Of a stretch of 64,000 nucleotides of DNA, positions 39,901-47,986 are shown one piece after another. Under the pieces are notes generated by a model. It saw only the letters and a program-made list of their open reading frames with translations. It was not told where the DNA came from and made no database searches. Source of the stretch: Rheinheimera sp. D18 (GTDB taxonomy: Bacteria; Pseudomonadota; Gammaproteobacteria; Enterobacterales; Alteromonadaceae); contig NZ_CP037745.1 in the NCBI RefSeq assembly GCF_004345025.1, positions 2,604,001 to 2,668,000 on the forward strand, written 5' to 3'. The translations under genes and the position numbers were made by a program. Positions within the stretch are counted from its first letter, which is position 1; the number at the start of each line of letters is the position of its first letter.

Positions 39901-41542
39901 TTTGATTGGTATCGTTGGCCTTCAGGCTCGTCAGTCAAACAGACCCAGGAGCAGCTCAGCCGGTGGCGCCCGGCTTTCGGGTAACGCCCTGGTCCCGCTG
40001 GTTTCGGCTTTGTGCTTCAGGTGATCAAGGATCTGCTTGATCACTATAGGGTCTTCAATGCAGGCGATGACTTTCATGGCGCCGCCGCAGCCGCTGCAGG
40101 TCTCGATGTCGATATTGAAAACACGCTTGAGCCGTTGCGCCCATGTCATCGACGCTCGCCGTTGTGCTGGTGTTGCCGGTTCATCAGCCACCCTGACCTT
40201 GTTGCCCCTGCCCCGTTTTGCCGGCGTGACCAACGCCCGGTGCCGACTGTTGGGTGCGAACACCCCGTGGAAGCGGGTTAGGTTGACTCTGGGCTTCGGT
40301 ACCAGGGCGGCCAGCCTTGCAATGAAATCCAATGGTTCGAAAATGACGTGCGTGGTGCCGTCCCGGTACGGCGTCTTGAGCTGGTAGCGCACGTTGCCGC
40401 CTCGTGTTAACGACAGCCGCTTCTCGGATACCGCCGGGCGGCTGATGTACCGGCACAGCCGTTCGAGCTTCTTGCGTTCATCGGCCCTGGCCGCCACGCC
40501 GGCGTGCAGGCTGGACCCGGCTACCTTGCCAATCCCGTCACCGAACGGATCACCACTGGTCGGCAGAGTTTGCAAAGTGAACACCTTTCGCCCCGCCTGT
40601 GAACCGACAGCGATACGGTAAGTGATCGAGTGCCCCAGCAGGGGTGTCATCGGGTCGTCATCCACCGCATCCGAGGCCAGATAGCTGTTTTCGACATCCC
40701 GTTCCAGCAGGCCTTGCCGTTCCAGATAGCGACCCACCCGGTGGGCGATGGTGTGCGTCAGCTGGGTGAGCTCTGGGCTGGTCGGCGCCTTGACCCAGCG
40801 GAAACGCGCTGAGCCGTGGGATTGCTCGACATACACACCGTCGAGAAACAGCATGTGGAAGTGAACATTCAGATTGAGCGCCGATCCAAAACGCTGGATC
40901 AGGGTGACCGCGCCCGTCTTGGCCACTTGGTGGGTATGGCCCGCTTTCTTGACCAGGTGCGTGGCAATGACGCGGTAAACGATGCCCAGCACCCACCCCA
41001 TGATCTCGGGCCGGCTGGCAAACAGGAAACGCAGCTGAAACGGGAAGCTCAACACCCACTGACGCATGGGTTGTTCAGGCAGTACTTCATCAACCAGCAA
41101 GGCGGCACTTTCGGCCATCCGCCGCGCCCCACAGCTCGGGCAGAAACCGCGACGCTTACAGCTGAAAGCGACCAGGTGCTCGGCGTGGCAAGACTCGCAG
41201 CGAACCCGTAGAAAGCCATGCTCCAGCCGCCCGCATTGGAGAAATTCTTCAAATTCCCGTTGCACATAGCCCGGCAATTCCTTTCCCTGCTCTGCCATAA
41301 GCGCAGCGAATGCCGGGTAATACTCGTCAACGATCTGATAGAGAAGGGTTTGCTCGGGTCGGTGGCTCTGGTAACGACCAGTATCCCGATCCCGGCTGGC
41401 CGTCCTGGCCGCCACATGAGGCATGTTCCGCGTCCTTGCAATACTGTGTTTACATACAGTCTATCGCTTAGCGGAAAGTTCTTTTACCCTCAGCCGAAAT
41501 GCCTGCCGTTGCTAGACATTGCCAGCCAGTGCCCGTCACTCC
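39697..41542 (-). mobile_element. ISCR2, unit 3 copy, abutting the internal att site
   Basis: Complete copy with oriIS-like motif at 39697-39716. Its terIS end (CCCGTCACTCC) runs directly into the att-like sequence, sharing about 4-5 bases with it, instead of into the lysR fragment as in the other units. Confidence 0.85.
39931..41424 (-). CDS. ISCR2 rolling-circle transposase, unit 3 (intact)
   Basis: An uninterrupted 497-aa IS91-family transposase identical to that at 31368-32861, with both zinc motifs and the HUH motif (NVHFHML). As the rightmost copy, it has island DNA next to its terIS side. Confidence 0.93.
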   Translation of the reverse strand: MPHVAARTASRDRDTGRYQSHRPEQTLLYQIVDEYYPAFAALMAEQGKELPGYVQREFEEFLQCGRLEHGFLRVRCESCHAEHLVAFSCKRRGFCPSCGARRMAESAALLVDEVLPEQPMRQWVLSFPFQLRFLFASRPEIMGWVLGIVYRVIATHLVKKAGHTHQVAKTGAVTLIQRFGSALNLNVHFHMLFLDGVYVEQSHGSARFRWVKAPTSPELTQLTHTIAHRVGRYLERQGLLERDVENSYLASDAVDDDPMTPLLGHSITYRIAVGSQAGRKVFTLQTLPTSGDPFGDGIGKVAGSSLHAGVAARADERKKLERLCRYISRPAVSEKRLSLTRGGNVRYQLKTPYRDGTTHVIFEPLDFIARLAALVPKPRVNLTRFHGVFAPNSRHRALVTPAKRGRGNKVRVADEPATPAQRRASMTWAQRLKRVFNIDIETCSGCGGAMKVIACIEDPIVIKQILDHLKHKAETSGTRALPESRAPPAELLLGLFD

Positions 41543-41560
41543 CACTCGATTGTAAACAAG
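41538..41560. other. Internal att-like site carrying a foreign guaA end
   Basis: ACTCCCACTCGATTGTAAAC then AAG. Read leftward this encodes TIEWE with a TGA stop (ACA ATC GAG TGG GAG TGA), which is the end of a guaA gene from a different, GC-richer host. It differs from attL at 25190 by one base over the 20-bp CCCACTC...AAG segment and is followed by the same kind of arm repeats. Confidence 0.75.
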
Positions 41561-41608
41561 CACACAAAACCCTTTAGTGACAACAATTTGCAAGAACTAT
41601 CAGGCTCA

Positions 41609-41628
41609 GTGCCATGAAAAATACCATG
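41609..41628 (+). repeat. Internal-end arm repeats
   Basis: GTGCCATG (41609-41616) and ATACCATG (41621-41628), 12 bp apart, with the same spacing as the left-end pair at 25261 and 25273. Confidence 0.55.
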
Positions 41629-41634
41629 ACCAGA

Positions 41635-41859
41635 TCATGAGGTTGAACACGGCTTGCGCCGGCAGCGTTCACGCTCCTGGTCGGCGATCTCGCCCGGCTG
41701 CAATGCTAGCTCAGCATCGGTCATGCGCTCCAGCACGTCGCGTAGGCGGATGGTGCAAGGAATGGGCGGCAGCTCGAACTCATAGCCGCCGGCGATCATT
41801 TCGGCCGCAATCTCCTCGGTGATGAAAAACGGCTCGTCGTCTTGGTTCGGCTTCTTCAT
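41635..41859 (-). CDS. Hypothetical acidic protein downstream of the resolvase
   Basis: A 74-aa protein rich in Glu and Asp up to residue 63, then a basic, Cys-containing tail (RERCRRKPCSTS). Its ATG overlaps the resolvase stop by 4 bp (ATGA), which suggests translation coupling. I do not recognise a domain. It ends within about 95 bp of the internal att site. Confidence 0.6.
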   Translation of the reverse strand: MKKPNQDDEPFFITEEIAAEMIAGGYEFELPPIPCTIRLRDVLERMTDAELALQPGEIADQERERCRRKPCSTS

Positions 41860-42593
41860 GCCCTTTCCTCCTGGCGCTCATCCTGGCCGACAGCGGCCAG
41901 GGCATCGGCTTCCGTCAATGCGTCCTCCACGAACGCGCCGTGCTGCTTCGCTTCGGCCTGGCTGACCTCGGCCCATATCCGTTTCACCTGGGCCGCACTG
42001 TACCCGGCCAGCTCGGCGGTCTTGTTGATGCTGTAGCCGGACTTGCGCAGCGCGACAACTTGGGCGCGGCGCTTCGGATCAGCACGGCGGCCCTTGTACC
42101 GCCCGGCCTGGCGGGCCAACTCAATGCCTTGGCGCTGGCGTTCGCGCCTGTCCTCGTAGTCGTCGCGGGCCATCTGCAAGGCCAGGCGAAAAAGCATGAT
42201 CTGCACGGCTTCCAGCACGATCTTGGCGACGCCCTGGGCCTCGGCCGCCAGGTCGGATAGATCGACCACGCCAGGGACGGCCAGGCGTGCGCCTTTGGCC
42301 TGTATCGAGGCCACCAGGCGCTCGGCCTCGGGCAAAGGTAGGCGGCTGATGCGGTCGATCTTCTCGGCAATGACCACCTCGCCGGGCTGTAGGTCGCCGA
42401 TCATGCGCAGCAGCTCAGGCCGGTCGGCGCGTGCGCCGGATGCCTTCTCACGGTAGATGCCGGCGACGTAGTAGCCGGCGGCCTTCGCGGCCGTAGTGAT
42501 CGCCTCTTGGCGTTCCAAGTCCTGCGCGTCGGTGCTGACGCGCAGATAGACCCGCGCCACCATCGGCGCGGCTACTGGCTTCGTCCTGCGCAT
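41856..42593 (-). CDS. Serine recombinase (resolvase/invertase family)
   Basis: A 245-aa small serine recombinase. The N-terminal catalytic domain has VYLRVSTDAQDLERQ with the nucleophile Ser, and the arginine motif EKIDRISRL. A C-terminal HTH (GYSINKTAELAGYSAAQVKRIWAE) binds DNA. It may resolve dimers of the excised circle or cointegrates. An unusual feature is a C-terminal extension (about 25 residues) after the HTH. It is divergent from arsR, so the 147-bp gap may contain its res site. Confidence 0.85.
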   Translation of the reverse strand: MRRTKPVAAPMVARVYLRVSTDAQDLERQEAITTAAKAAGYYVAGIYREKASGARADRPELLRMIGDLQPGEVVIAEKIDRISRLPLPEAERLVASIQAKGARLAVPGVVDLSDLAAEAQGVAKIVLEAVQIMLFRLALQMARDDYEDRRERQRQGIELARQAGRYKGRRADPKRRAQVVALRKSGYSINKTAELAGYSAAQVKRIWAEVSQAEAKQHGAFVEDALTEADALAAVGQDERQEERA

Positions 42594-42677
42594 ACTTGCG
42601 GGCTCCTTTGGGCATACTCAAATGCACCCATCTTAAACTGGCAGGCCAATTTATCACATATCGATCTAAATGCGCCT

Positions 42678-42704
42678 AGCTCATTTTTACAGCTTAAATG
42701 AGCT
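42678..42704. promoter_or_regulatory. Inverted repeat between resolvase and arsR
   Basis: AGCTCATTT (42678-42686) and AAATGAGCT (42696-42704), 9-bp perfect arms with a 9-bp loop. It is in the divergent promoter region, 37 bp before arsR. It could be an ArsR operator or part of a resolvase site. Confidence 0.45.
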
Positions 42705-42740
42705 ATTGAGCACACTCCATATTTCGACTATTATTGAAAC

Positions 42741-43073
42741 ATGGAAACGATAAATGCTGTAGCCGCCCTGGCGGCCATCGCTCAAGAATCGCGCCTCGCG
42801 GTGTTCCGGCTTCTCGTCCAGGCCGGCCCCGCCGGCATGGCCGCCGGAAAAATCAGCGAAGCGGCCGGCATCCCGCCGTCTTCGCTATCCTTCCACCTGA
42901 AAGAGCTGGCACACGCCGGCATGGTCACGTCGCGGCAAGAAGGCCGATTTGTGATCTACGAGGCGAACTTTTCGACGGCCACTAACCTGGTGGCCTTTCT
43001 CACGGAAAACTGCTGCGGCGGCCAGGTGTGCAACCTGTCTTGCACCACGGAAGCCGGGAAGGTGTTGGCATGA
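42741..43073 (+). CDS. arsR: Arsenic-responsive repressor ArsR
   Basis: A 110-aa ArsR/SmtB winged-helix repressor, with the recognition helix in [17 protein letters not shown]. The classical alpha-3 CxC arsenite site is not present; instead four cysteines cluster at the C-terminus (Cys91, Cys92, Cys97, Cys101), like the atypical type described for Acidithiobacillus ArsR. It is the first gene of the four-gene ars operon; its stop overlaps the ATG of arsH. Confidence 0.93.
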   Translation: METINAVAALAAIAQESRLAVFRLLVQAGPAGMAAGKISEAAGIPPSSLSFHLKELAHAGMVTSRQEGRFVIYEANFSTATNLVAFLTENCCGGQVCNLSCTTEAGKVLA

Positions 43074-43837
43074 GACTTCGCCATCTTTCCGACCCCGATT
43101 CTTTGCCCGCTTTGGACAAATCCTTTGCCATCGAGCGCCCGGCGCTCGGGCTGGCACCCGACGCCCCGCCGGTGCGTATCCTGCTGCTGTATGGCTCGCT
43201 GCGCGCCCGCTCGTTCTCACGGCTGGCCGTCGAGGAAGCGGCCCGGCTGCTGCAATTCTTTGGCGCAGAAACACGCATCTTCGACCCGTCCGATTTGCCG
43301 TTGCCCGATCAAGTGCAAAGCGACGATCACCCGGCCGTCAAGGAGCTGCGCGCCCTGTCCGAGTGGTCAGAGGGACAAGTCTGGTGCAGCCCGGAACGCC
43401 ACGGTCAGATTACCAGTGTCATGAAGGCGCAGATTGACCATCTGCCGCTTGAAATGGCCGGCATCCGGCCGACCCAAGGCCGCACCCTGGCCGTGATGCA
43501 GGTATCCGGCGGCTCGCAGAGCTTCAACGCCGTGAACACCTTGCGTCTGCTCGGCCGCTGGATGCGAATGTTCACCATTCCGAACCAGTCGAGTATCGCC
43601 AAAGCGTTCCAAGAGTTCGACGCGGCGGGCCGCATGAAGCCCTCGCCGTACTACGACCGAATAGCCGATGTGATGGAAGAACTGGTGCGCTTCACGGCGC
43701 TGGTACGGCCGCACCGTGAAGCACTGACAGACCGCTATTCCGAACGGAAAGCGGCCGGCCACGTCATCGACGAGGCCACCGATCTTTCATCCATCGCCAT
43801 TGCTCCCCAGCCACTACCAGAAAGCGAAACATCATGA
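43070..43837 (+). CDS. arsH: Arsenical resistance flavoprotein ArsH
   Basis: NADPH-dependent FMN reductase that oxidises trivalent organoarsenicals. The 255-aa product has the flavodoxin-like FMN motif [35 protein letters not shown] and [13 protein letters not shown], typical of ArsH. The ATG at 43070 overlaps the arsR stop (ATGA), so it is preferred over an in-frame ATG 42 bp upstream. Confidence 0.95.
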   Translation: MRLRHLSDPDSLPALDKSFAIERPALGLAPDAPPVRILLLYGSLRARSFSRLAVEEAARLLQFFGAETRIFDPSDLPLPDQVQSDDHPAVKELRALSEWSEGQVWCSPERHGQITSVMKAQIDHLPLEMAGIRPTQGRTLAVMQVSGGSQSFNAVNTLRLLGRWMRMFTIPNQSSIAKAFQEFDAAGRMKPSPYYDRIADVMEELVRFTALVRPHREALTDRYSERKAAGHVIDEATDLSSIAIAPQPLPESETS

Positions 43838-44340
43838 CCGAAAGAATCTATAACGTCCTCATCCTCTGCACCGGCAATTCGGCGCGCAGCATCATGGCCG
43901 AAGCTCTCATCAACACGATGGGGCAAGGGCGCTTCCGCGCCTACAGCGCCGGCAGTCACCCAACCGGCAAGGTCAATCCCTTCGCCGTCGAAAAGGTGGA
44001 GTCGGTGAATTACCCGACCGAGAATCTGCGCAGCAAGAGCTGGGACGAGTACGCCACGCCCGACGCACCGAAGATGGACTTCATCATCACCGTCTGCGAC
44101 AACGCCGCCGGCGAAATGTGTCCGGTGTGGCCTGGTCAGCCGATCTCGGCGCATTGGGGATTTGAAGACCCGGCCGCCGTCGAAGGCACTGACGCCGAGA
44201 AGCGCCGGGCCTTCGAACAAACCTTCCGGCACATGATGAACCGCGTCCGCCTGTTCGTGAATCTGCCTCTCAAAATGCTTGACCAGACGGCCATCAAGCG
44301 CGAGCTGGCGAACATCGGCAAGACCGAGCAGGAAGCATGA
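43834..44340 (+). CDS. arsC: Arsenate reductase ArsC (LMW phosphatase family)
   Basis: Reduces arsenate to arsenite. The 168-aa protein has the P-loop CTGNSAR (Cys12, Arg18), a further cysteine pair in [16 protein letters not shown] and HWGFEDPAA, as in thioredoxin- or glutaredoxin-linked ArsC of the low-molecular-weight phosphatase family. It overlaps arsH and acr3 by ATGA junctions. Confidence 0.95.
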   Translation: MTERIYNVLILCTGNSARSIMAEALINTMGQGRFRAYSAGSHPTGKVNPFAVEKVESVNYPTENLRSKSWDEYATPDAPKMDFIITVCDNAAGEMCPVWPGQPISAHWGFEDPAAVEGTDAEKRRAFEQTFRHMMNRVRLFVNLPLKMLDQTAIKRELANIGKTEQEA

Positions 44341-45404
44341 GCGCCGGCGCACAGGCCATCGCCGCGAAGCCGCGCCAGGCCCCGATGAGCGGCTTCGAGC
44401 GTTACCTGACGCTGTGGGTGGCCCTGTGCATCGTCGCCGGTGTTGCGCTCGGCCAGGGCCTTCCTGACGTGTTCCAGGCCATAGGCCGCATGGAAGTGGC
44501 CCAGGTCAATTTGCCGGTGGGCCTGCTGATTTGGGTAATGATCGTCCCGATGCTGGTCAAGATCGACTTCGGGGCGCTGCACCAGGTCAAAGAGCATTGG
44601 CGCGGCATCGGCGTCACGCTGTTCGTGAATTGGGCCGTCAAGCCATTCTCGATGGCCCTGCTGGGGTGGCTGTTCATCCGACAAGTGTTCGCTCCGTTCC
44701 TGCCGGCCGATCAACTGGACAGCTACATCGCGGGCTTGATCTTGCTGGCCGCCGCGCCCTGCACGGCAATGGTGTTCGTGTGGAGCCGCCTTACCAACGG
44801 CGACCCGCTTTTCACGCTCTCGCAAGTGGCTCTGAACGACGCCATCATGATCGTGGCCTTCGCGCCCATCGTCGGCCTGCTGCTGGGCATGTCCTCGATC
44901 TCGGTGCCTTGGGACACGCTGCTGATTTCGGTCGTGCTCTACATCATCGTGCCGGTGATCCTGGCGCAGCTCTTGCGGCGGCATCTGCTCAAGCAAGGAC
45001 AGGCCGCCTTTGAACGGGCCATGCAGAAGATCGGGCCGTGGTCGATGGCCGCGCTGCTGCTGACGTTGGTTCTACTGTTCGCCTTCCAGGGCGAGGCCAT
45101 CATCCGGCAGCCGTTAGTGATCGCCATGCTAGCCGTGCCGATCTTGATTCAAGTGTTCTTCAATTCCGGGTTAGCCTACTGGCTGAACAAGCGGGCGGGG
45201 GAAAAGCACTCTGTCGCCTGTCCTTCGGCCCTGATCGGTGCCAGCAACTTCTTCGAGCTGGCCGTGGCGGCCGCCATCAGCTTGTTCGGTCTGCACTCCG
45301 GCGCTGCATTGGCAACCGTGGTCGGCGTCCTGGTCGAAGTGCCGGTGATGCTGCTGGTCGTGCGCGTGGTGAATCGCTCGAAGAGCTGGTACGAACGAGG
45401 TTGA
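44337..45404 (+). CDS. acr3: Arsenite efflux permease ACR3
   Basis: A 355-aa inner-membrane arsenite exporter of the bile/arsenite/riboflavin family, with ten hydrophobic segments. Family motifs are AAAPCTAMVFVWSRLTNG (with the conserved Cys), NDAIMIVAFAP and SACPSALIGASNFFELA-like (here SVACPSALIGASNFFELAVA). It exports the arsenite made by ArsC. It is the last recognised gene of the operon. Confidence 0.96.
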   Translation: MSAGAQAIAAKPRQAPMSGFERYLTLWVALCIVAGVALGQGLPDVFQAIGRMEVAQVNLPVGLLIWVMIVPMLVKIDFGALHQVKEHWRGIGVTLFVNWAVKPFSMALLGWLFIRQVFAPFLPADQLDSYIAGLILLAAAPCTAMVFVWSRLTNGDPLFTLSQVALNDAIMIVAFAPIVGLLLGMSSISVPWDTLLISVVLYIIVPVILAQLLRRHLLKQGQAAFERAMQKIGPWSMAALLLTLVLLFAFQGEAIIRQPLVIAMLAVPILIQVFFNSGLAYWLNKRAGEKHSVACPSALIGASNFFELAVAAAISLFGLHSGAALATVVGVLVEVPVMLLVVRVVNRSKSWYERG

Positions 45405-45429
45405 ACATGAGTAGGAAAAAACTGAGGAA

Positions 45430-45522
45430 ATGATTGCAGATTGCCGCGCCGGCCGCTTCCTGGCGCATTCGATCACTGACCTGGAACACCTAGTATCCAT
45501 GCTTGCTGAGGTCGCCCGATGA
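45430..45522 (+). CDS. Possible 30-codon ORF coupled to the next gene
   Basis: ATG at 45430 opens MIADCRAGRFLAHSITDLEH and stops at 45522 by an ATGA overlap with the ATG at 45519. GAGG precedes it very closely. The junction suggests real translation, but the peptide has no recognised domain and could be the end of a decayed gene. Confidence 0.35.
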   Translation: MIADCRAGRFLAHSITDLEHLVSMLAEVAR

Positions 45523-45722
45523 CAGACCCAAAGAACCTAGAGAACAGGCTGCATGAGAAGGCCGACCCGGCCCGCGCCGTTTCCACTGGTCGGGTGCGCT
45601 ACACACTGGCCGAACTACTGGCCGACGCGGAAGCATCCGGGGCTTACCCGCTGCCGCCGGAGGAACGCGAATGGATGGATGCGCCGTCTGTGGGTCGGGA
45701 ATGGCCAAACAGTGAAGATTGA
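45519..45722 (+). CDS. Hypothetical small acidic protein
   Basis: A 67-aa acidic protein (TLAELLADAEASGAYPLPPEEREWMDAPSVGREW). It has the look of a type II antitoxin tail or a small partner protein, but I do not recognise the family and no toxin gene follows. It is at the end of the ars operon and immediately before a bidirectional terminator. Confidence 0.6.
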   Translation: MTDPKNLENRLHEKADPARAVSTGRVRYTLAELLADAEASGAYPLPPEEREWMDAPSVGREWPNSED

Positions 45723-45726
45723 AAAA

Positions 45727-45753
45727 GGCGGCCAGTTCGAGTGGCCGCCCTTT
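45727..45753. terminator. Bidirectional terminator between ars and trb gene sets
   Basis: Stem GGCGGCCA/TGGCCGCC with 7-nt loop, an A-run on the left (T-run for the leftward strand) and CTTT on the right. It separates the rightward ars operon from the leftward trb-linked operon. Confidence 0.85.
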
Positions 45754-45758
45754 CGTCA

Positions 45759-45983
45759 TTAGCTGCACGCTTGGCGCAAGGCGTTCATTGCTTCTTGAAA
45801 ATCAGCCTGTGTCGCCCGGCCCGTTTCAGCTTGGTAGTACACCACCATAAAAGCATTAGCGACGGCTTCGGCCAATGGCCCAAGGCTCCGCGCTTCCGCT
45901 TGGTTGATGTACTCCAAAGAAGAAAGAATAGCCGCTGCTTGATGCACTGCTTGCCCTGGTTCGATAATATGTTGTGTTGTCAT
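45759..45983 (-). CDS. Hypothetical protein (74 aa)
   Basis: A mostly helical 74-aa protein (GQAVHQAAAILSSLEYINQA, LAEAVANAFMVVYYQAETGR). A strong Shine-Dalgarno (GGAGAGG) precedes the ATG. I do not recognise a family. It is the last gene of the leftward set and ends at the shared terminator. Confidence 0.6.
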   Translation of the reverse strand: MTTQHIIEPGQAVHQAAAILSSLEYINQAEARSLGPLAEAVANAFMVVYYQAETGRATQADFQEAMNALRQACS

Positions 45984-46017
45984 AATTCACCTCTCCAGTA
46001 GGTGTTGATTGAAAGTG

Positions 46018-46041
46018 CCGGGCTGGTTGTGGCCAGCCCGG
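46018..46041. other. Intercistronic hairpin
   Basis: CCGGGCTGG (46018-46026) and CCAGCCCGG (46033-46041), 9-bp perfect stem with a TTGTGG loop, without a T-run. It may reduce read-through or protect the upstream mRNA end. Confidence 0.6.
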
Positions 46042-46046
46042 TGCGC

Positions 46047-46295
46047 CTACAGGTACAGCCCCGCCGCCTCCGCGAATGCTGACCGCTCATTCCTGCCGCC
46101 ATTAACCTCAATACTTATCGGCTTAGTTTCGCTCTCTCTCATAGGGTCTGGCCGTGATACAAAAGCGGCTGTTTCTGTCTCTGCATCGACCTCGGTCGAT
46201 TGATCACCCAGCGGCGAAATAAATACCTGGCTGACTTCTTCCCTTGGCGCTTCATCCAGGGCCGCCAATGCGGCCATGTATGTTGATGTCGTCAT
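46047..46295 (-). CDS. Hypothetical protein downstream of trbL (82 aa)
   Basis: An 82-aa, Glu/Ser/Thr-rich, probably disordered protein. GGAG lies 11 bp ahead of its ATG, and it starts 5 bp after the trbL stop, so it is in the same operon. No domain was recognised. Confidence 0.6.
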   Translation of the reverse strand: MTTSTYMAALAALDEAPREEVSQVFISPLGDQSTEVDAETETAAFVSRPDPMRESETKPISIEVNGGRNERSAFAEAAGLYL

Positions 46296-46299
46296 CGTG

Positions 46300-47727
46300 C
46301 TAACTCCTGACTTCGTTACTATCTGGGCCAGAATCGGCGCCCAAGCTATTGCCCTCGAACTGGCCAGATTGGCTTGCTTCTTTCGGCTCCATGCTTTCGC
46401 GTATCGAAGCAGCCAGTTTTCCGCCTGTGGTTTCGCTCACTCGCTCCTGGAATCCCTGCTTCACTTGAGAGCCGACACCCTTGGCTAACTCGGAGGCCGT
46501 GCCTGTGGCCAGCTTCGCGGCCTTGGCAAAGCCGCCACCGCTTGAGCTACTGCCGCTGTCACCAAAGCCAGCCGCTTGGGCGAATGGGCTACTGCCAGCA
46601 GTACCCGCTTCACCACCACCGTTTCCGCCACTGCTGACAACTGACCCCATGCTGGACATGTCACCGCCGGTTTCCATACTCGCTGATGCTTTCTGAAAAG
46701 CCGCTTGGAGTGCACTTGCACCTCCGGCTGCACCGGCTGCGGCACCCATAACCGCTTTACCTGCCAGGGCAGCGCCGCCAGTTGCCATACTGGCCGCCGT
46801 CACCGCCGCCCCAACTGCCGCACCCGCACCGAAGTTTCCAATTCCACCGGCTGCGCCAATACCACCACCAGACACAAGACCAGAAATCATCGGCGGAACT
46901 TTGTTGACCAAGAAAAGCAAGATGACCGATATAACCAACATCACGGCCAGTTCCTGGGATGCCATGTTCTCGCTGATTTGCGTGTAGTAGTGATTGATGA
47001 ACTCTTTGCCAATCGCAACCAGAAGCACCATTGCCATAAGCTGTGCGGCCAGGCCCAGCACGGTCTTGTAGTAATTGATCGCCATGTCGGAAGTCCAACG
47101 ACTTCCACCAAAGCCAAGGAAGAACACACCGGCATACAACAGAATCCAGGCTGATGCGAGCAACAGCAACAGGTTGACCGCAATCAACGCCAGGACAAAC
47201 AAAACAGCCAGGGCCATTAGCTCCATGACCAGAGCAGTTGCCATCTGCCGCCATCCCAGCTCCGAGGTGGCCTGTACTGTGCGGTTGTATAACTCGAAAC
47301 CAAGATCAAGGATGCTGGAGGGCCCAAGATTGCTATTGGAAAGTCCCCCCGCCTGCGCGCCCAGAGTTTGCAATGACTGAACAATCGTACCGGCGATATT
47401 CATGCCCTGGTTCGCATTCGTCAGCAACCACCAGAAAAAGCCGGTGAAGATCGTGAAGCGAACGAACTCCGCGAAGAACTCGCCAATGTCGGCCTTGCGC
47501 AAAGCCATCATGCCGAATGTCCAGACCATCGAAATCACAACCAGCGTCCAGAACAAACGCGATGCAGCGGACTCAATAGCTGGCCCCCATGTTGCGGCAG
47601 CATCATGAAAACGCTTGAGCACATCATTCATAACACCGCTGCTACTTAGCTCCTGCGCCATTGCAGGTTCAGCCAGCACCATTGTGGCGACCATCATCAA
47701 GCCACCTAGAGCAATTTTCTTTCTCAT
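46300..47727 (-). CDS. trbL: Conjugal transfer protein TrbL
   Basis: A polytopic inner-membrane component of the P-type mating apparatus (VirB6-like). ATG at 47727 gives 475 aa with a signal peptide (MRKKIALGGLMMVATMVLAE...AMAQ); the open frame extends 42 codons further but those overlap trbK, and GAGG precedes the chosen ATG. Five to six membrane segments span 50-300; the C-terminal 170 residues are Gly/Ser/Ala-rich. The rest of the trb operon (B to I) is absent from the window. Confidence 0.9.
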   Translation of the reverse strand: MRKKIALGGLMMVATMVLAEPAMAQELSSSGVMNDVLKRFHDAAATWGPAIESAASRLFWTLVVISMVWTFGMMALRKADIGEFFAEFVRFTIFTGFFWWLLTNANQGMNIAGTIVQSLQTLGAQAGGLSNSNLGPSSILDLGFELYNRTVQATSELGWRQMATALVMELMALAVLFVLALIAVNLLLLLASAWILLYAGVFFLGFGGSRWTSDMAINYYKTVLGLAAQLMAMVLLVAIGKEFINHYYTQISENMASQELAVMLVISVILLFLVNKVPPMISGLVSGGGIGAAGGIGNFGAGAAVGAAVTAASMATGGAALAGKAVMGAAAGAAGGASALQAAFQKASASMETGGDMSSMGSVVSSGGNGGGEAGTAGSSPFAQAAGFGDSGSSSSGGGFAKAAKLATGTASELAKGVGSQVKQGFQERVSETTGGKLAASIRESMEPKEASQSGQFEGNSLGADSGPDSNEVRS

Positions 47728-47737
47728 GGCGACCACC

Positions 47738-47974
47738 TCAATAATCATCTTTAGGGCTGGGCTTGAACTCCCACTGACGCATCTGCTTGGCCTTCTGGAA
47801 TGCTCTGCATTCCTCGGTAAAGGCCTCTCGGTTCGCTTCGCTGCGCATTTCATTCAGTGCTGCCTGGAACGCATCGGGGGCACACGTCGCCGCATTTGGT
47901 TCGGGCATCCTTTCCTGTTCACATCCAGCCAACAACAGCAACGTAGCCGCGGTAGTAAAAAAGATTTTTTTCAT
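47738..47974 (-). CDS. trbK: TrbK-like entry-exclusion lipoprotein
   Basis: A 78-aa lipoprotein with signal and lipobox LLLLAGCEQE (Cys18). In IncP plasmids the small lipoprotein in this position (between trbJ and trbL) is TrbK, which blocks entry of related plasmids. Assignment rests on position, size and lipobox. Its last 15 residues (KQMRQWEFKPSPKDDY region) closely resemble the end of TrbJ upstream. Confidence 0.7.
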   Translation of the reverse strand: MKKIFFTTAATLLLLAGCEQERMPEPNAATCAPDAFQAALNEMRSEANREAFTEECRAFQKAKQMRQWEFKPSPKDDY

Positions 47975-47986
47975 CTCACCGCCTCC

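Larger units (their letters stand above)
28121..41536. repeat. Tandem array of ~4.28-kb floR-ISCR2 units (three units plus end piece)
   Basis: The same sequence restarts at 28121, 32461, 36742 and 41024 (periods 4340, 4281 and 4282). Each full unit reads, left to right: ISCR2 upstream end, lysR fragment, floR, leader hairpin, relaxase tail, then the rest of ISCR2. The first unit is longer because of a 56-bp duplication. The final piece ends at the ISCR2 terIS border against the internal att-like site. Units are near-identical apart from single-base indels in units two and three. Confidence 0.95.

Noticed and set aside
28121-41536. Repeat array as a CRISPR or as diverged floR paralogues
   Set aside because: Units are 4.28 kb and contain genes, so it is not a CRISPR; differences are 1-bp indels, not the substitutions expected for diverged paralogues. 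No CRISPR array was seen in the window.
42885-43274. Antisense ORFs across the ars, trb and rep genes
   Set aside because: They are typical of GC-rich DNA, overlap well-recognised genes fully and carry no motifs.
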